From NCBI RefSeq assembly GCF_026262505.1, contig NC_067206.1:310001-374000 (forward strand): a DNA stretch of 64,000 nucleotides. Reading direction: 5' to 3'. A program made the translations under genes and the position numbers. The stretch is from Trichomonas vaginalis G3. Its lineage: Eukaryota; Parabasalia; Trichomonadida; Trichomonadidae. The notes beneath the pieces are model-generated. The model was given only the letters and a program-made list of their open reading frames with translations. It did no database searches and was not told where the DNA came from. Of this stretch, positions 35,771 to 45,847 are shown piece after piece (position 1 is the stretch's first letter; each line of letters begins with the position of its first letter).

Positions 35771-37328
35771 TAGGGATGCGACGGTTTTACGCCATGACCG
35801 TTTAAAAATAGAATAATACGCCATTTTTGGGGCCGAATGGCGGGTACGAAGTACCCGCCATTCGGCCGAATAACAAAACAATACAAAATTATCGCCGTCC
35901 TTTTTTTTTCTTTCTTTCTCTTTTTTTTTTCTCTCTCTCTCTCTTTCTTTTCTCTTTCTTTTTACTCCTCTTTCTCTTTCATCATTAAACGTAGAAAGAT
36001 ATATTAATATTATTTTAAAATTAAAAAAAAATAAAGAAAGTATAATAAGTAATTATTTAGTTATCAATATATATATGTAAAGTGATAATCTGAGGATAAT
36101 CTGAGGAGGAGTCTGAGGATTAGACCGAGGAGTAGTTTGAGGAGTTTGATGATAATCTGAGGAGTTTGAGGAGTAGTCTGAGGAGTTTGAGGAGTAGTCT
36201 GAGGAGTTTGAGGATAATCTGAGGAGTTTGAGGATAATCTGAGGAGTTGTCTGAGGAGTAGTCTGAGGAGTTTGAGGATAATCTGTGGCGGAGTCTGAGG
36301 ATTAGACCGAGGAGTAGTCTGAGGAGTTTGAGGATAATCTGAGGAGTAGTTTGAGGAGGAGTTTGAGGAGTAGTTTGAGGATAATCTGAGGAGGAATCTG
36401 AGGATTAGACTGAGGAGTAGTTTGAGGATAATCTGAGGAGGAATCTGAGGATTAGACTGAGGAGTAGTTTGAGGATAATCTGAGGAGTAGTTTCAGGAGT
36501 AGTCTGAGGACTAGTCTGAGGATAATCTGAGGAGGAGTTTGAGGATAATCTGAGGAGGAGTCTGAGGATAATCTGAGGAGTAGTTTCAGGAGTAGTCTGA
36601 GGACTAGTCTGAGGACTAGTCTCAGGACTAGTCTGATGAGGAGGACTCTAAGGAGTAGTCTGAAGAGTAGTCTCAGGAGGAAGATCTGAGGAGGAGTCTT
36701 ATGAGGAAGATCTGAGGAGTAGTCTGATGAGGAGGGGTCTAAGGAGTAGTCTGAGGATGATGAGTAATCTGATAAGGAGTAGGCTGAGGATGATCTGAGG
36801 ATAACCTGATGACTAGTCTAGGAGTGGTCTAATAAAAATGTAAAATATTTTAAAAGAAAAAATTCTATGAATTTTATATTTTAATTCTTAGCATTATACT
36901 GAATAAAATAAACATAAATATCAAAATTTGAAATTGAAAACGCCAAAAAATTGATAATCCACATTCAATATTTTGTAAGTGGCGTACTTTTTGAATACTC
37001 GCCATACGCCTTGGAGTTCTCAATTTTGAATTCGCCTTTATTTGGGCGACCTCAGAAAAATACGCCATTAAGAAAATATTGTATGAGATTTTAAATTTGA
37101 ACACGCTCTACCTTAAGGAATTAAATTTATTAAGATATATTTATATATAATAAACGATTACTTAAAAAAAAGTATTTCATCGCTTATGTAAGTTTCAAAA
37201 AAATCACGAAAATAAAAAAATCAAGATTAAAATTTTATTTTTAATTTTTGAATTTCTCAAATGGCGAAATTTTTGGGCGAACAAAAAAAATGTACGCCCG
37301 GTCAAATGGCGTGTTTAACGCATCCCTA
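35771..37328. mobile_element. Nested TIR element, 1.56 kb (hAT-like, non-coding)
   Basis: Begins TAGGGATGCG and ends CGCATCCCTA, flanked by TTATATT on both sides. Because the other foldback arm preserves the empty site, insertion is directly demonstrated. TAGGG ends and a 7- to 8-base duplication are in the style of hAT elements; this is inference. It contains a palindrome (GGCGGGTACGAAGTACCCGCC near 35840), a CT-rich tract, a GAGGA-rich minisatellite, and scattered ACGCC/GGCGT motifs near both ends. No transposase gene. Confidence 0.75.
36080..36835. repeat. GA-rich minisatellite (TCTGAGGA units)
   Basis: About 750 bases of irregular units such as GATAATCTGAGGAGTAGTTT and CTGAGGAGTAG. It is strongly purine-rich on the plus strand, unlike anything around it. 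Non-coding. Confidence 0.85.
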
Positions 37329-38216
37329 TTATATTAATATAAAATTTCGGTTGATCTTCACTCTTTTTCACATATTTTTTCAATAAGATACCCAATTTTT
37401 GTATTTATTCTGATTAATATTTTTCACTGTTAATTTTATTGATATCTCAAACTATTTCAACATTTAGTTTTTTAAAAACTCTATTTTTTGTTCTCTCTCT
37501 CAATTTTCAAAAGTCATTAATTTTGCATTACTTTATTTAAAATATAATTAACATTGGATAAAAACATTTATTATAATGCCATTTTGGATCAATCTTATGA
37601 TATTTCAAATCTTTTAAAATACACTCATTCATAACAAATAGTTGCCCTAGACATGTGCGTACCCTCTGTGTACGATATTCCAACACCTTACGACCTGTAT
37701 GCAAGTTTTTAATTATTGAATAAAAAAACAACAACATACCGTACTTCGAGTATAAAACATGTATACCCTAATAAAAACAAAATTAGGACATATTTGATTT
37801 ATGATTTCTTTTCACAAATCGAAATTTTGATCTCTCAATTTTAAACATTTTTCAAAAAAAAACTTATAAAGATATTTCTTATTGTATAATATTGAAAAAT
37901 AAATCATCATGGATGAATATTACTAGTACTTCAGAATTATTTATTTTTTCGATCTAAATATAGAAATAATATCTACTCTATATAAAAATAACAATTATTT
38001 AATTTTATTGAAATTTTTATTATTTGATTAATATATTTATGTGATATCTTAAATAGCAATAAAAACTACACCACATAGTTATTCTAGGGTACCTTCATCT
38101 ACTTCTAGAATTATAGGCTCTGGATTCGAATCTATGGTGCGCTATTGATAAAGTAAATTTCTCCATAGGCCCCCAAAAAATTGACAACCCAGGAATTATA
38201 GGGTAAAAGATAACAT

Positions 38217-41200
38217 TTATGGTAGAAAAACAATTTTTTTCGGAAATACAACACTTTGGAACAAATGCTTTGGAATTTTTTCTTTCTTTTCTTTTTTCTC
38301 TTTCCTCTCTTTTTCCTTTTTCTCCTTCTTTTCCTTCTTCTCCTGTTGCTGCCTCTTCTTCTCCTCCTTCGCATGTTCCTTCTCCAGCATCTTGATGTTT
38401 ATCAATGCTTCCTGTTGCTGCGGAGTCAAAACAGGTTTCGGTGGCTGTGGTTTTGCCATCATCATTTGTGGATTGATGTTTTGTTGTGGCTTGTTTTGGC
38501 TCTGTTGGAATTGATTCATGTTGTTTGGATTCTGCATCATGAACTGCTGTTGTTGTTGTTGGAACTGTTGCTGCTGCTGTTGCATTAGCAATTGTTGCTG
38601 GTACTGCTGGAATTGCTGTGGAGTCATGTTCATTATCTTCCTTGAAATATGTGTTGGAATTTGTACATTTTGTTGATTCTGTTGCTGTTGAGGATTTTGT
38701 TGAGATTGTGGTTGTGTTTGAGGTGGAGGAGGCATCTGGAACAACTGTTTCTTCTGCTGAGATGCAGCTGTATTCTGTTGCATCTTTTGTGCCTGCAACT
38801 GGTTGAATGCCTGTGGAATCTGTGGCATAATTGGCATCGAAGAGAAATTGACAGCAATTTGGTTTTTGTTCTTCTTCTGTTGCTGTGGTGTTTGTTGTGG
38901 CTGTTGTGGTTGCTGTTGCTGTGGTTGTTGTGGAGGCTGTGGGAAGCTCATGAACTGCTTCAACTGTTGCTGCAATTGCTGTTGTGGATTTGGAGCGAAT
39001 TGCTGCTGGATCTGCTGAGTTTGTTGAGCATTTTGTTGCTGGAAATTGAGCATGAATTGAGGTGGAAACATCATCGAACTTTGGTTCCTCGAATTGTCTA
39101 AATTAGGTGGAGGAACTTGTTGAGGTGTTGATTGCTGCCTAGGAGGTGGAGGAGGAAGGAAGTGTGGTGATGGAGATGACTGTTGTCTTGGAACTTGTTG
39201 TGGTTTCTGCATGAGAAAATCAGGCAAATTCTCAAACTGGAAAATGGTTTTTTCCTCTTTCTGTGATAACTGAGGTGGAGGAGTCAATTTAAATGGTTTC
39301 TGAGCCTGTTGTCTCTTCTCCTGCATTGCAGCTCTTTGCTGTTGCTGATGCTGCTGTCTCTGCGCCATGATCGCTTCTGCTTTGGACTGAGCCAAGTTCT
39401 GTGCTGCAATCTGAGCTTTTGCCTGTGCCAAATTTGGTGGAGCTGGGTAATTCATCTTCGTCTGCTGCGTCGAAGTAGAATTTTCTCTCTTCGGACTTTT
39501 CAGCTGAGTAGAAGAACCGCTTGAAGACAAATTCGGCGGAGTCAGCATTGCAGAACTAACAGGAATTGCTGAAGAAGTAAACAACATGTTTCCAGGACTT
39601 GGAGGAACATTTGAACTGTGTGATTTATGTGGAGGAGTCTGTGGCTGAACTTGTTGTTGTTGTGGAACAGGAGGTTTCGGAGGTGCAGGAATGAAATCAG
39701 TGAATGCGATTGAAGAAATACCAGGATAGAACCTGATTTTCCTTGGAACGTTTCTGTTTGCCATGATGATTGAAGTAATTCTCTGAATAACTTTCGGCTG
39801 TTGTCTGAGGAATTCTTCGAAACCATACAAATCTCTCGAGAAAGGAATGTCGTAGTAATTAGGACTTGTGTGTGGAATACACATTCCCACCTGTGAAATG
39901 ATCCTAAATCCAAACTGTACAATGCAAGTAATCAATGCGAAATCGCATGAAATGTCCCAGTTCGGCGGCAAACCAGGCATTGGATTGAAATCTTTGATTC
40001 CTGCAATGGCGAGAGAGTGGATGTACTCTAATCTCTGTGTCGCAGAAATGTATTTATCCCTGATGTTCGTTCCTGAGAATGATTGAGCTGGAAAAGTATC
40101 AGGCAAGTTCATAATTCTCTGCGGAATAATTAATGAATCGTCACTTTTTGACTGTTTGATGAAATTGTCCAAATCGAGCATGAATCTCTTTATTTCTGCT
40201 GTTGATTTGGTTGTTATGTGTGTGAGAGCGTGGAATTCCTCCCAGTCTTGGTTTCCATCTCTATAAGGAATGTGGAAGTCCATTGCGACCTGTGTAACTC
40301 TTTTCAGTTCTTCTAAATTCCACTGATTTATGAATGGTCCGTTGCAAACTCTTTGGTAAATTGGCCTCATCATTTTGTCTGCAAGTAAAGGAGCGGAGTT
40401 TCCATCATGTTTCGCGTGCAAACATGTCGAGAGTAAATCAATTGTTATAGAGTTCAAAAACATCTTGAAATAGTCTCTCAACAAGTCTTCCGATGCTTGG
40501 AATTCCGCCATCTCCCGTGTGATTTCCTGCCAGTTATTTCCATGAGCCAAAAACGAATTCAACAGAGCATAGAAAAATCTTGGAGATGTTCCAACGAAAT
40601 TCCTAGCAATAGGAAATCTTGGGGGCATGTACGGCTCCTGGTGAAGACTCAGGAAAGCTCTGATTGTCCACACGTTCTCCACGTGATTCAGAATTGATTC
40701 GGACTGCGCTTTGAGTGTCTTCAAAAAGTTGTGTTTCAAAAAGACAGGAGTTTGGAGTGTCAACTCTTCAGCTGTGACTTGGTGCCAGAAGTTGCTCTGT
40801 TCTTCAAACTGGTCTTCGAAAGGCTGTGTGAAGAACTCGAACCAGATGATGGAGTTGACTAAGTTGTGTCTCGCCAGTTGAGATTTGTCCATGTCGCTGA
40901 GGAAATGAAGAAGAACAGCGCGAGAAAAGATGGAAACATCTTCTTGTGGACGTCCCATTAATTCAGCAATTTTTCCAAATTCGCTGAACCCGAATTTCAG
41001 CAAGAAATCGACAATTCTCATTGCTTCCTGCTTCTTCCACGTGACTTGCTTGATGTGCTCCAGCCTGGAATGAGCGAAAGCAATGTCCCAGAACTCTGGC
41101 TGGCTCGTGACCATCTCCACTGTCGGTTTGAACATTTCTTCAACAGTTCTGTCGCCAGGAACAGAAACAACAATGTTCTCGTGTGTCTGTACTTCGTGTG

Positions 41201-43511
41201 AAGGCTGTGTCGTGAGAGCTTCTATCCTAAGGAAGATGTCCTGTTCGTTGTAGTTCGCGAGAGTGTAATCAAATGATGGATCGTGGAGAAATCGACCGTA
41301 AAAGACGGCTTCGAGGCTGTCGTCGGTGATTAAGCGGTAGATTTGGATGTTCTGGCCTCGAGAGAAGTATCTGACGAGGTTGACATCGCAATCAAGTGAT
41401 CTGCCGACGTCGACAAAAACAATTCGATCTGGTTTGAAATCTTCAAGGTAAGGAGCAGTGTAATTCCTGGTCATGAGGATCGCGCCTTCACTCATTGTCG
41501 TCTGAAAGGCTTCTTCGCGGTTAACTGAGTCGACAATTCCGTAATTTATGTGGCGAGATGACAAAAGTGGGGCCAAAAGACGGATTAGAGCAAAGCAGTC
41601 GCAAACAACAACGGTAAGTTTGACTTCTTTGATGAGATCAATAAGTTTGGCCAATTTATTCGATGTGGAAATGAGTAATTCAAGAGATTGTTCAGATGTA
41701 ATGGAGCTTAAGTTGTAACGGGCCTTGTGTTTGGCAATAATGAGATCCTCCATCGCTTTGGTGAGGAATGGATGCTGATGACATTTGTACATTTCGCGAT
41801 ATAAAAATGTCGGATCTCTAAACACTCTTCCGCGTGAATTTCGCATCTTGAGAAGCTTGGAAAGTCTGTCGTGGATCTGTGATGATACAGCATTTGGTAC
41901 GAAAATGACATTTTCTTTGTAAATAAAATCTACTTTTCCTTCTGGCCTGTTGTCGATGAAAATCTTGAAGATATTAGGGAAATTGCAGGTTACATAGTCA
42001 TCTGCATCGAAAACAACGTAGTTCCATTTGACATTAGCAAGAGAATTTGATTCTTTGTAGTAAATCGAACTTGCCATAGTAAGGACGTCTGTTTTAGGTC
42101 CGCGATCGCAGATAACTTCATTGGATCTAACTATAAGACGTGAATCAACCTCTGTATCGTAAGAAGAAACGTATAAATTTGTCATTATTCTAAAAGTGTC
42201 CATCCATTGATTAATTCTGGACGTAGATGTAATAATTATTGTTTTAACGCGATGATTTTGCTTTCTGGCTAAATGAAGAAAGGCGGCAACAGCTCCAATG
42301 CGTCCTGTGGCCGGATTTGAGAGTTTGCATTGTGATTGTGATTGGGATGCTGTAATTAATTGATTGACTAACTGTTTTTGCGAATCTGATAATGAAATTT
42401 TGCGTTCTAATAATGGAAAATCTGTAAAAGGCTGAAAAGGCAACGGAGGACCGCGATTTAACCTCAATGTGTTAATCCAGTAGATATCCATGAGCCTTGG
42501 CAGTTCAGAAAGATTGGCTATTGAAAATGGAAGATCAGATTTTCTTAAAAGCAAATCTGGGCTCTCCCATGTAGCTCTATTCTCCTGATATCCCTGCCAT
42601 TTTATGAGAAATTCAACAGACTGAGGCGGCTCAAGGGCTTCGTGAGTTTCTTCTTCTTCCGCCTTTTCATTTTTGTTATCGTCCTCTCGCTTGAGATTAA
42701 TAACACCGTATTCATCGAGGAAAGCTTCCTCTGAGTCTTCAAGCTTTCTGAGAGGCTTTTCAAATTCAATAATTTTTTCCAAATTCGGATAATTCTTAAT
42801 TGGAAAGCCAGGGATATATACATTTGTATCTATAATTTCTTGAGGTACTTCCTCCTTTTCGCCTAAAGCGCGATGAGCTATAATTCTATCAACATATAAT
42901 AATTCTATCGGAATTCTTGAAAATACAGGTTCATAGTAATTACTAGATATATCGGACAGTTCAGTGCCTTGCTGATCTGAAAGAGCTTCGAAATGTTTCT
43001 GTAAAACATCCGTATTTTGACCACTTTTTAACTCTGCTTCGGAGAATATTTTTGAATGGAAAAGAGATTTTTCCGGAATCTGGCAAATATATTTCGTTTC
43101 ATCTGGAATTTGGCTGTTTTTTGCTATAATGGTCGATATTCTCGGTCCTGTAGCAATAACTTTTTTTGGTGCTGGAGTAGGATTTGCTTCAGCATCACTG
43201 GAGTCTTCTGAATCTATGTAATTGCTCTTTTTTCTTGATCTAGAACTTCTTCTTGGTGCATCTGATACTTCTGATGAAGCTTGAGCAGCAAATTCATCTT
43301 CATCAAAACTATCACTATCTTCTATATATATTTTTTTCGGTTTTGTCTTGCCTTTAGGTCTTCCTCTGTGTGGAACATTTGGGGGCGGCGGTGGCTGTTG
43401 CTGCTGCTGTAACTGCCTTAGCTGCAGTTCCATAATTTGCTTTTGTATATTTTCTGGAAGCTGACTGAAATTCAACCCAGGAGGTGGCCTATCTCCTGGA
43501 TTTGGAAGCAT
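38217..43511 (-). CDS. CHD-like chromatin protein with eroded SNF2 ATPase
   Basis: 1764 residues. An AT-hook lies at about 48-55 (HRGRPKGK), then acidic and basic tracts, and a chromodomain with VEFLIKWQGYQENRATWESP (299-318). A SNF2-type helicase region (about 370-780) follows in the CHD order, ending RYFSRGQNIQIYRLITDDSL, which aligns with the CHD motif V/VI region. Key motifs are replaced: the Walker A GLGKT position reads ATGRIG (about 401-406), and the DEAH box position reads FDADDY. It is therefore probably a catalytically dead CHD relative. A SANT/SLIDE-like helical region lies at about 1100-1250, and the C-terminal 550 residues are very Gln/Pro-rich with a Lys/Glu tail. Nuclear chromatin role inferred. 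Confidence 0.75.
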   Translation of the reverse strand: MLPNPGDRPPPGLNFSQLPENIQKQIMELQLRQLQQQQQPPPPPNVPHRGRPKGKTKPKKIYIEDSDSFDEDEFAAQASSEVSDAPRRSSRSRKKSNYIDSEDSSDAEANPTPAPKKVIATGPRISTIIAKNSQIPDETKYICQIPEKSLFHSKIFSEAELKSGQNTDVLQKHFEALSDQQGTELSDISSNYYEPVFSRIPIELLYVDRIIAHRALGEKEEVPQEIIDTNVYIPGFPIKNYPNLEKIIEFEKPLRKLEDSEEAFLDEYGVINLKREDDNKNEKAEEEETHEALEPPQSVEFLIKWQGYQENRATWESPDLLLRKSDLPFSIANLSELPRLMDIYWINTLRLNRGPPLPFQPFTDFPLLERKISLSDSQKQLVNQLITASQSQSQCKLSNPATGRIGAVAAFLHLARKQNHRVKTIIITSTSRINQWMDTFRIMTNLYVSSYDTEVDSRLIVRSNEVICDRGPKTDVLTMASSIYYKESNSLANVKWNYVVFDADDYVTCNFPNIFKIFIDNRPEGKVDFIYKENVIFVPNAVSSQIHDRLSKLLKMRNSRGRVFRDPTFLYREMYKCHQHPFLTKAMEDLIIAKHKARYNLSSITSEQSLELLISTSNKLAKLIDLIKEVKLTVVVCDCFALIRLLAPLLSSRHINYGIVDSVNREEAFQTTMSEGAILMTRNYTAPYLEDFKPDRIVFVDVGRSLDCDVNLVRYFSRGQNIQIYRLITDDSLEAVFYGRFLHDPSFDYTLANYNEQDIFLRIEALTTQPSHEVQTHENIVVSVPGDRTVEEMFKPTVEMVTSQPEFWDIAFAHSRLEHIKQVTWKKQEAMRIVDFLLKFGFSEFGKIAELMGRPQEDVSIFSRAVLLHFLSDMDKSQLARHNLVNSIIWFEFFTQPFEDQFEEQSNFWHQVTAEELTLQTPVFLKHNFLKTLKAQSESILNHVENVWTIRAFLSLHQEPYMPPRFPIARNFVGTSPRFFYALLNSFLAHGNNWQEITREMAEFQASEDLLRDYFKMFLNSITIDLLSTCLHAKHDGNSAPLLADKMMRPIYQRVCNGPFINQWNLEELKRVTQVAMDFHIPYRDGNQDWEEFHALTHITTKSTAEIKRFMLDLDNFIKQSKSDDSLIIPQRIMNLPDTFPAQSFSGTNIRDKYISATQRLEYIHSLAIAGIKDFNPMPGLPPNWDISCDFALITCIVQFGFRIISQVGMCIPHTSPNYYDIPFSRDLYGFEEFLRQQPKVIQRITSIIMANRNVPRKIRFYPGISSIAFTDFIPAPPKPPVPQQQQVQPQTPPHKSHSSNVPPSPGNMLFTSSAIPVSSAMLTPPNLSSSGSSTQLKSPKRENSTSTQQTKMNYPAPPNLAQAKAQIAAQNLAQSKAEAIMAQRQQHQQQQRAAMQEKRQQAQKPFKLTPPPQLSQKEEKTIFQFENLPDFLMQKPQQVPRQQSSPSPHFLPPPPPRQQSTPQQVPPPNLDNSRNQSSMMFPPQFMLNFQQQNAQQTQQIQQQFAPNPQQQLQQQLKQFMSFPQPPQQPQQQQPQQPQQTPQQQKKNKNQIAVNFSSMPIMPQIPQAFNQLQAQKMQQNTAASQQKKQLFQMPPPPQTQPQSQQNPQQQQNQQNVQIPTHISRKIMNMTPQQFQQYQQQLLMQQQQQQFQQQQQQFMMQNPNNMNQFQQSQNKPQQNINPQMMMAKPQPPKPVLTPQQQEALINIKMLEKEHAKEEKKRQQQEKKEKKEKKEKERKEKKEKKEKIPKHLFQSVVFPKKIVFLP

Positions 43512-44637
43512 CCTTTGATTTCAGCTAAGAACCAAAAAAGTGCGAAATTCTGGACGTTAAAATTCAAAATTTGCGCCAAGTAAAAATAAATCAAAATTAT
43601 GTATGACTATATGGTTTTCTGACTATGTAGTATGTTGAATTCATCAAAAACTAAATTAACCTGCAAAACATTGGAAATTCAAAAAATGAACTAATGTAAG
43701 TGTAATGTTTGGCATTACCCCTCAGAGTATATCAGTTTTGCAAGATAGAACTGAGATGATAGTGATAATTACCAATGTGGACAATTCGTAAACTCAATTT
43801 ATGGTGTTTATGGCAAAGTTTTGAGATACATATATGATAGGGAAGCAGTTTGTTGTATCTAAAATCAATATATCTGAGTTATGAAAAACTTTGCCCTAAT
43901 TTCAAAACATCTCAATTTATTGAGATATAAAGATTTATAAAAGTATGTTGAGGAGGTAGAGAATGAAATTCAAATGAGTTGCTAAATAAATTGGAAAGAT
44001 TTTGAACATTAAGATTTTTTTCAACATCTTATTATTTTGAAAATGATCGTTTGTACCATGCGGTATTTTTACACTATAATTTTATTGTAAATACATAAAT
44101 TAACGGTTCAAAATTGAAATTGTATGAAAAATATTATTGATACTGATTCACGAATATCATCACTAAAACTGGATCAAAAAATAATTTGCATAATCTTGTT
44201 TCAGAATTTTAACAAAGTAAAATAACTCCAATTTTCCCAAAATTATAATTTTCAAAAAAACAAGTGTAGGACATTTCAGAATCAATATTAGGGTAATCCG
44301 TCCTTGTTCATAAAAAATTTACAATTTATTCAAAAATATTAAAAATTTGTGGATAGCTTCCTTTCATTGCCTTATGGATTATTTTCATAATTTATTTTTC
44401 ATTTTTTGTAAATGATTTTTGACACCATTTTACAATTATATTTTATGCAAAAATTTTGCTATAATTCTGCTATATTTGTGATTCTGTACAAATAATCATT
44501 GAGGCAAATGAAAATCGATATTTGAATATTTTCACTGAATAATTCAAAAATTCACATTCAATTTCTGTGACTTTTCAGAAAATATAATCTCTTCAAAATA
44601 TTCAATTTCTAGAAAATAAAAAGTCCATTTTTTCATA
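43512..44637. other. Divergent promoter region of CHD-like and Myb genes
   Basis: 1.1 kb of AT-rich DNA between two divergent starts. TCCATTTTTTCATAATG at the Myb start resembles the trichomonad initiator consensus. Otherwise nothing recognisable. Confidence 0.5.
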
Positions 44638-45357
44638 ATGGTTTGGAACTCCAATATTCTTGAGCTCTATTGCTTAAAAGAACTAGTATCCCAAAACTCC
44701 ATAGACGAACGCTTGATTCGTCAGTACAAAGCGATTTTAAGCAAATATATTAATGGACATTATTCTCTTGAGCAATGCAAAGAATTAGTTATGAAACTCG
44801 ATCTTAGCCTCAATCCCCTGTTGTTATGTCTGGAAATTCTTGCAACAGACAGAGATGATGTTCCGGTATTTACATGTAAGAAAGAAGAGAAAACATACTC
44901 CAAAAAGAGGTTCGTCTGTACGTGGAGCGACTATGAAGATAAAAGGTTAGTAATGGCAGTTCATAAGTATGGTACAAAAGACTATGAACTCGTTGCAAAA
45001 TATGTTGGCAATAATAGGACAAAATCACAGTGTTCACAGAGATGGGAGAGGACTTTGAATCCCTGTATTGATAAATCCGCTTGGACCGAAGAAGAGGAAG
45101 AAATCCTTGTCAAAGCAGTAGAAAAGTATGGTACAAAAGCATGGACAAGCATAGCAAATTGTCTTCAAACCAGAACGGATGTCCAGTGCCGCTATCACTA
45201 TAAACATGTGCTTAATGGAAACACTCCAAAAGCCCTCAAATTAAGAAACGCAAAGGAGCAGGCAAAAAGAGCTCAGTATTGGAATAATGATGATGAATTC
45301 TTTGACCTGATTGATAAAGTCCTTGTCGAATCTCGGGACTTTATTTTACCAAAGTAA
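44638..45357 (+). CDS. Myb-like DNA-binding protein, second copy
   Basis: 239 residues. The N-terminal 95 residues are helical and non-Myb (ELYCLKELVSQNSIDERLIR). Two Myb repeats follow: about 98-150 (CTWSDYEDKRLVMAVHKYGT, DYELVAKYV, a QCSQRWERTL helix) and 151-203 (AWTEEEEEILVKAVEKYGTK, AWTSIANCL, RTDVQCRYHY). This layout, with repeats after a long N-terminal helical part, is typical of trichomonad and other protist Myb/SNAPc-like regulators. Binding target unknown. Confidence 0.92.
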   Translation: MVWNSNILELYCLKELVSQNSIDERLIRQYKAILSKYINGHYSLEQCKELVMKLDLSLNPLLLCLEILATDRDDVPVFTCKKEEKTYSKKRFVCTWSDYEDKRLVMAVHKYGTKDYELVAKYVGNNRTKSQCSQRWERTLNPCIDKSAWTEEEEEILVKAVEKYGTKAWTSIANCLQTRTDVQCRYHYKHVLNGNTPKALKLRNAKEQAKRAQYWNNDDEFFDLIDKVLVESRDFILPK

Positions 45358-45847
45358 TTGAATCTATTAAATACATGTTTTATATATAATCAGAATAAAT
45401 ATATTTCTTCTTGGAAATCATATCTTATGACTCAAAAATCTCCATTCAATCAAATTTTTCTTAAGAAAAGATTCTATCAAAAGTTGAAATTCCATTTTTT
45501 AGAAATGTTTTAGCTTGGGGAATAGAATCGGAGTTTTTGATTTAATGAGTTTTATATTTTGTCTGAAAAAAACCAATTGAATGTCCAGTTTAAATTCACC
45601 TCACAAAGGACTTTTAAAAGTGGAGAGTTAATTTAAAGTATAGCTTAGACTAGAATCGAAAATTTGTATGCGAATAAAATGTCTTTTGATACAAAATATT
45701 CAAAAGCTTTTTACATTTTCGTCAATCACTCGCATTCTTGATAATATCACATATTGATATAGTGAAAAATAAGAAAACTAAATATAACTAAATTAGACAA
45801 ATAAAAAAAGTTTTAAAACAGAAAAAAAAATATAAAAATATAAAATA
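45358..45847. other. Convergent AT-rich spacer
   Basis: Between the 3' ends of the Myb and DZIP1-like genes; nothing recognisable. Confidence 0.5.

Larger units (their letters stand above)
30714..38205. mobile_element. Giant foldback element with hairpin arrays, about 5.9 kb plus nested insert
   Basis: The two ends (TACCCTATAATTCCTGGGTT on the left, its inverse on the right) begin arms that match in inverse for about 2.6 kb each: 30714-33299 against 34059-38205. The right arm is interrupted by a 1.56-kb insert. The arms differ by only scattered bases. The 760-bp middle is a 122-bp tandem array. The arms carry further 122-bp copies and a 132-bp array. No real gene is seen; the open frames inside are periodic by-products. 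The right end stops 11 bases before the stop codon of the CHD-like gene. No target duplication is evident. Confidence 0.75.
34059..38205. repeat. Foldback element, right arm (interrupted by nested insert)
   Basis: Inverse of 30714-33299, interrupted at 35771-37328. Confidence 0.75.

Noticed and set aside
31582-35805. Periodic 158- and 169-codon frames (CSVNNKHLLLF units) in both foldback arms
   Set aside because: The 132-base unit is a multiple of three, so one frame stays open automatically; the DNA is explained by hairpins, and the two arms give the same product only because they are inverted copies.
30714-38205. Foldback as an LTR or retrovirus-like element
   Set aside because: The long repeats are inverted, not direct, and there are no gag, pol or integrase blocks or primer-binding site.
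38256-39101. Plus-strand Leu/Cys-rich frames opposite the CHD-like gene's tail
   Set aside because: Complement of Gln-rich (CAA/CAG) coding repeats; not genes.
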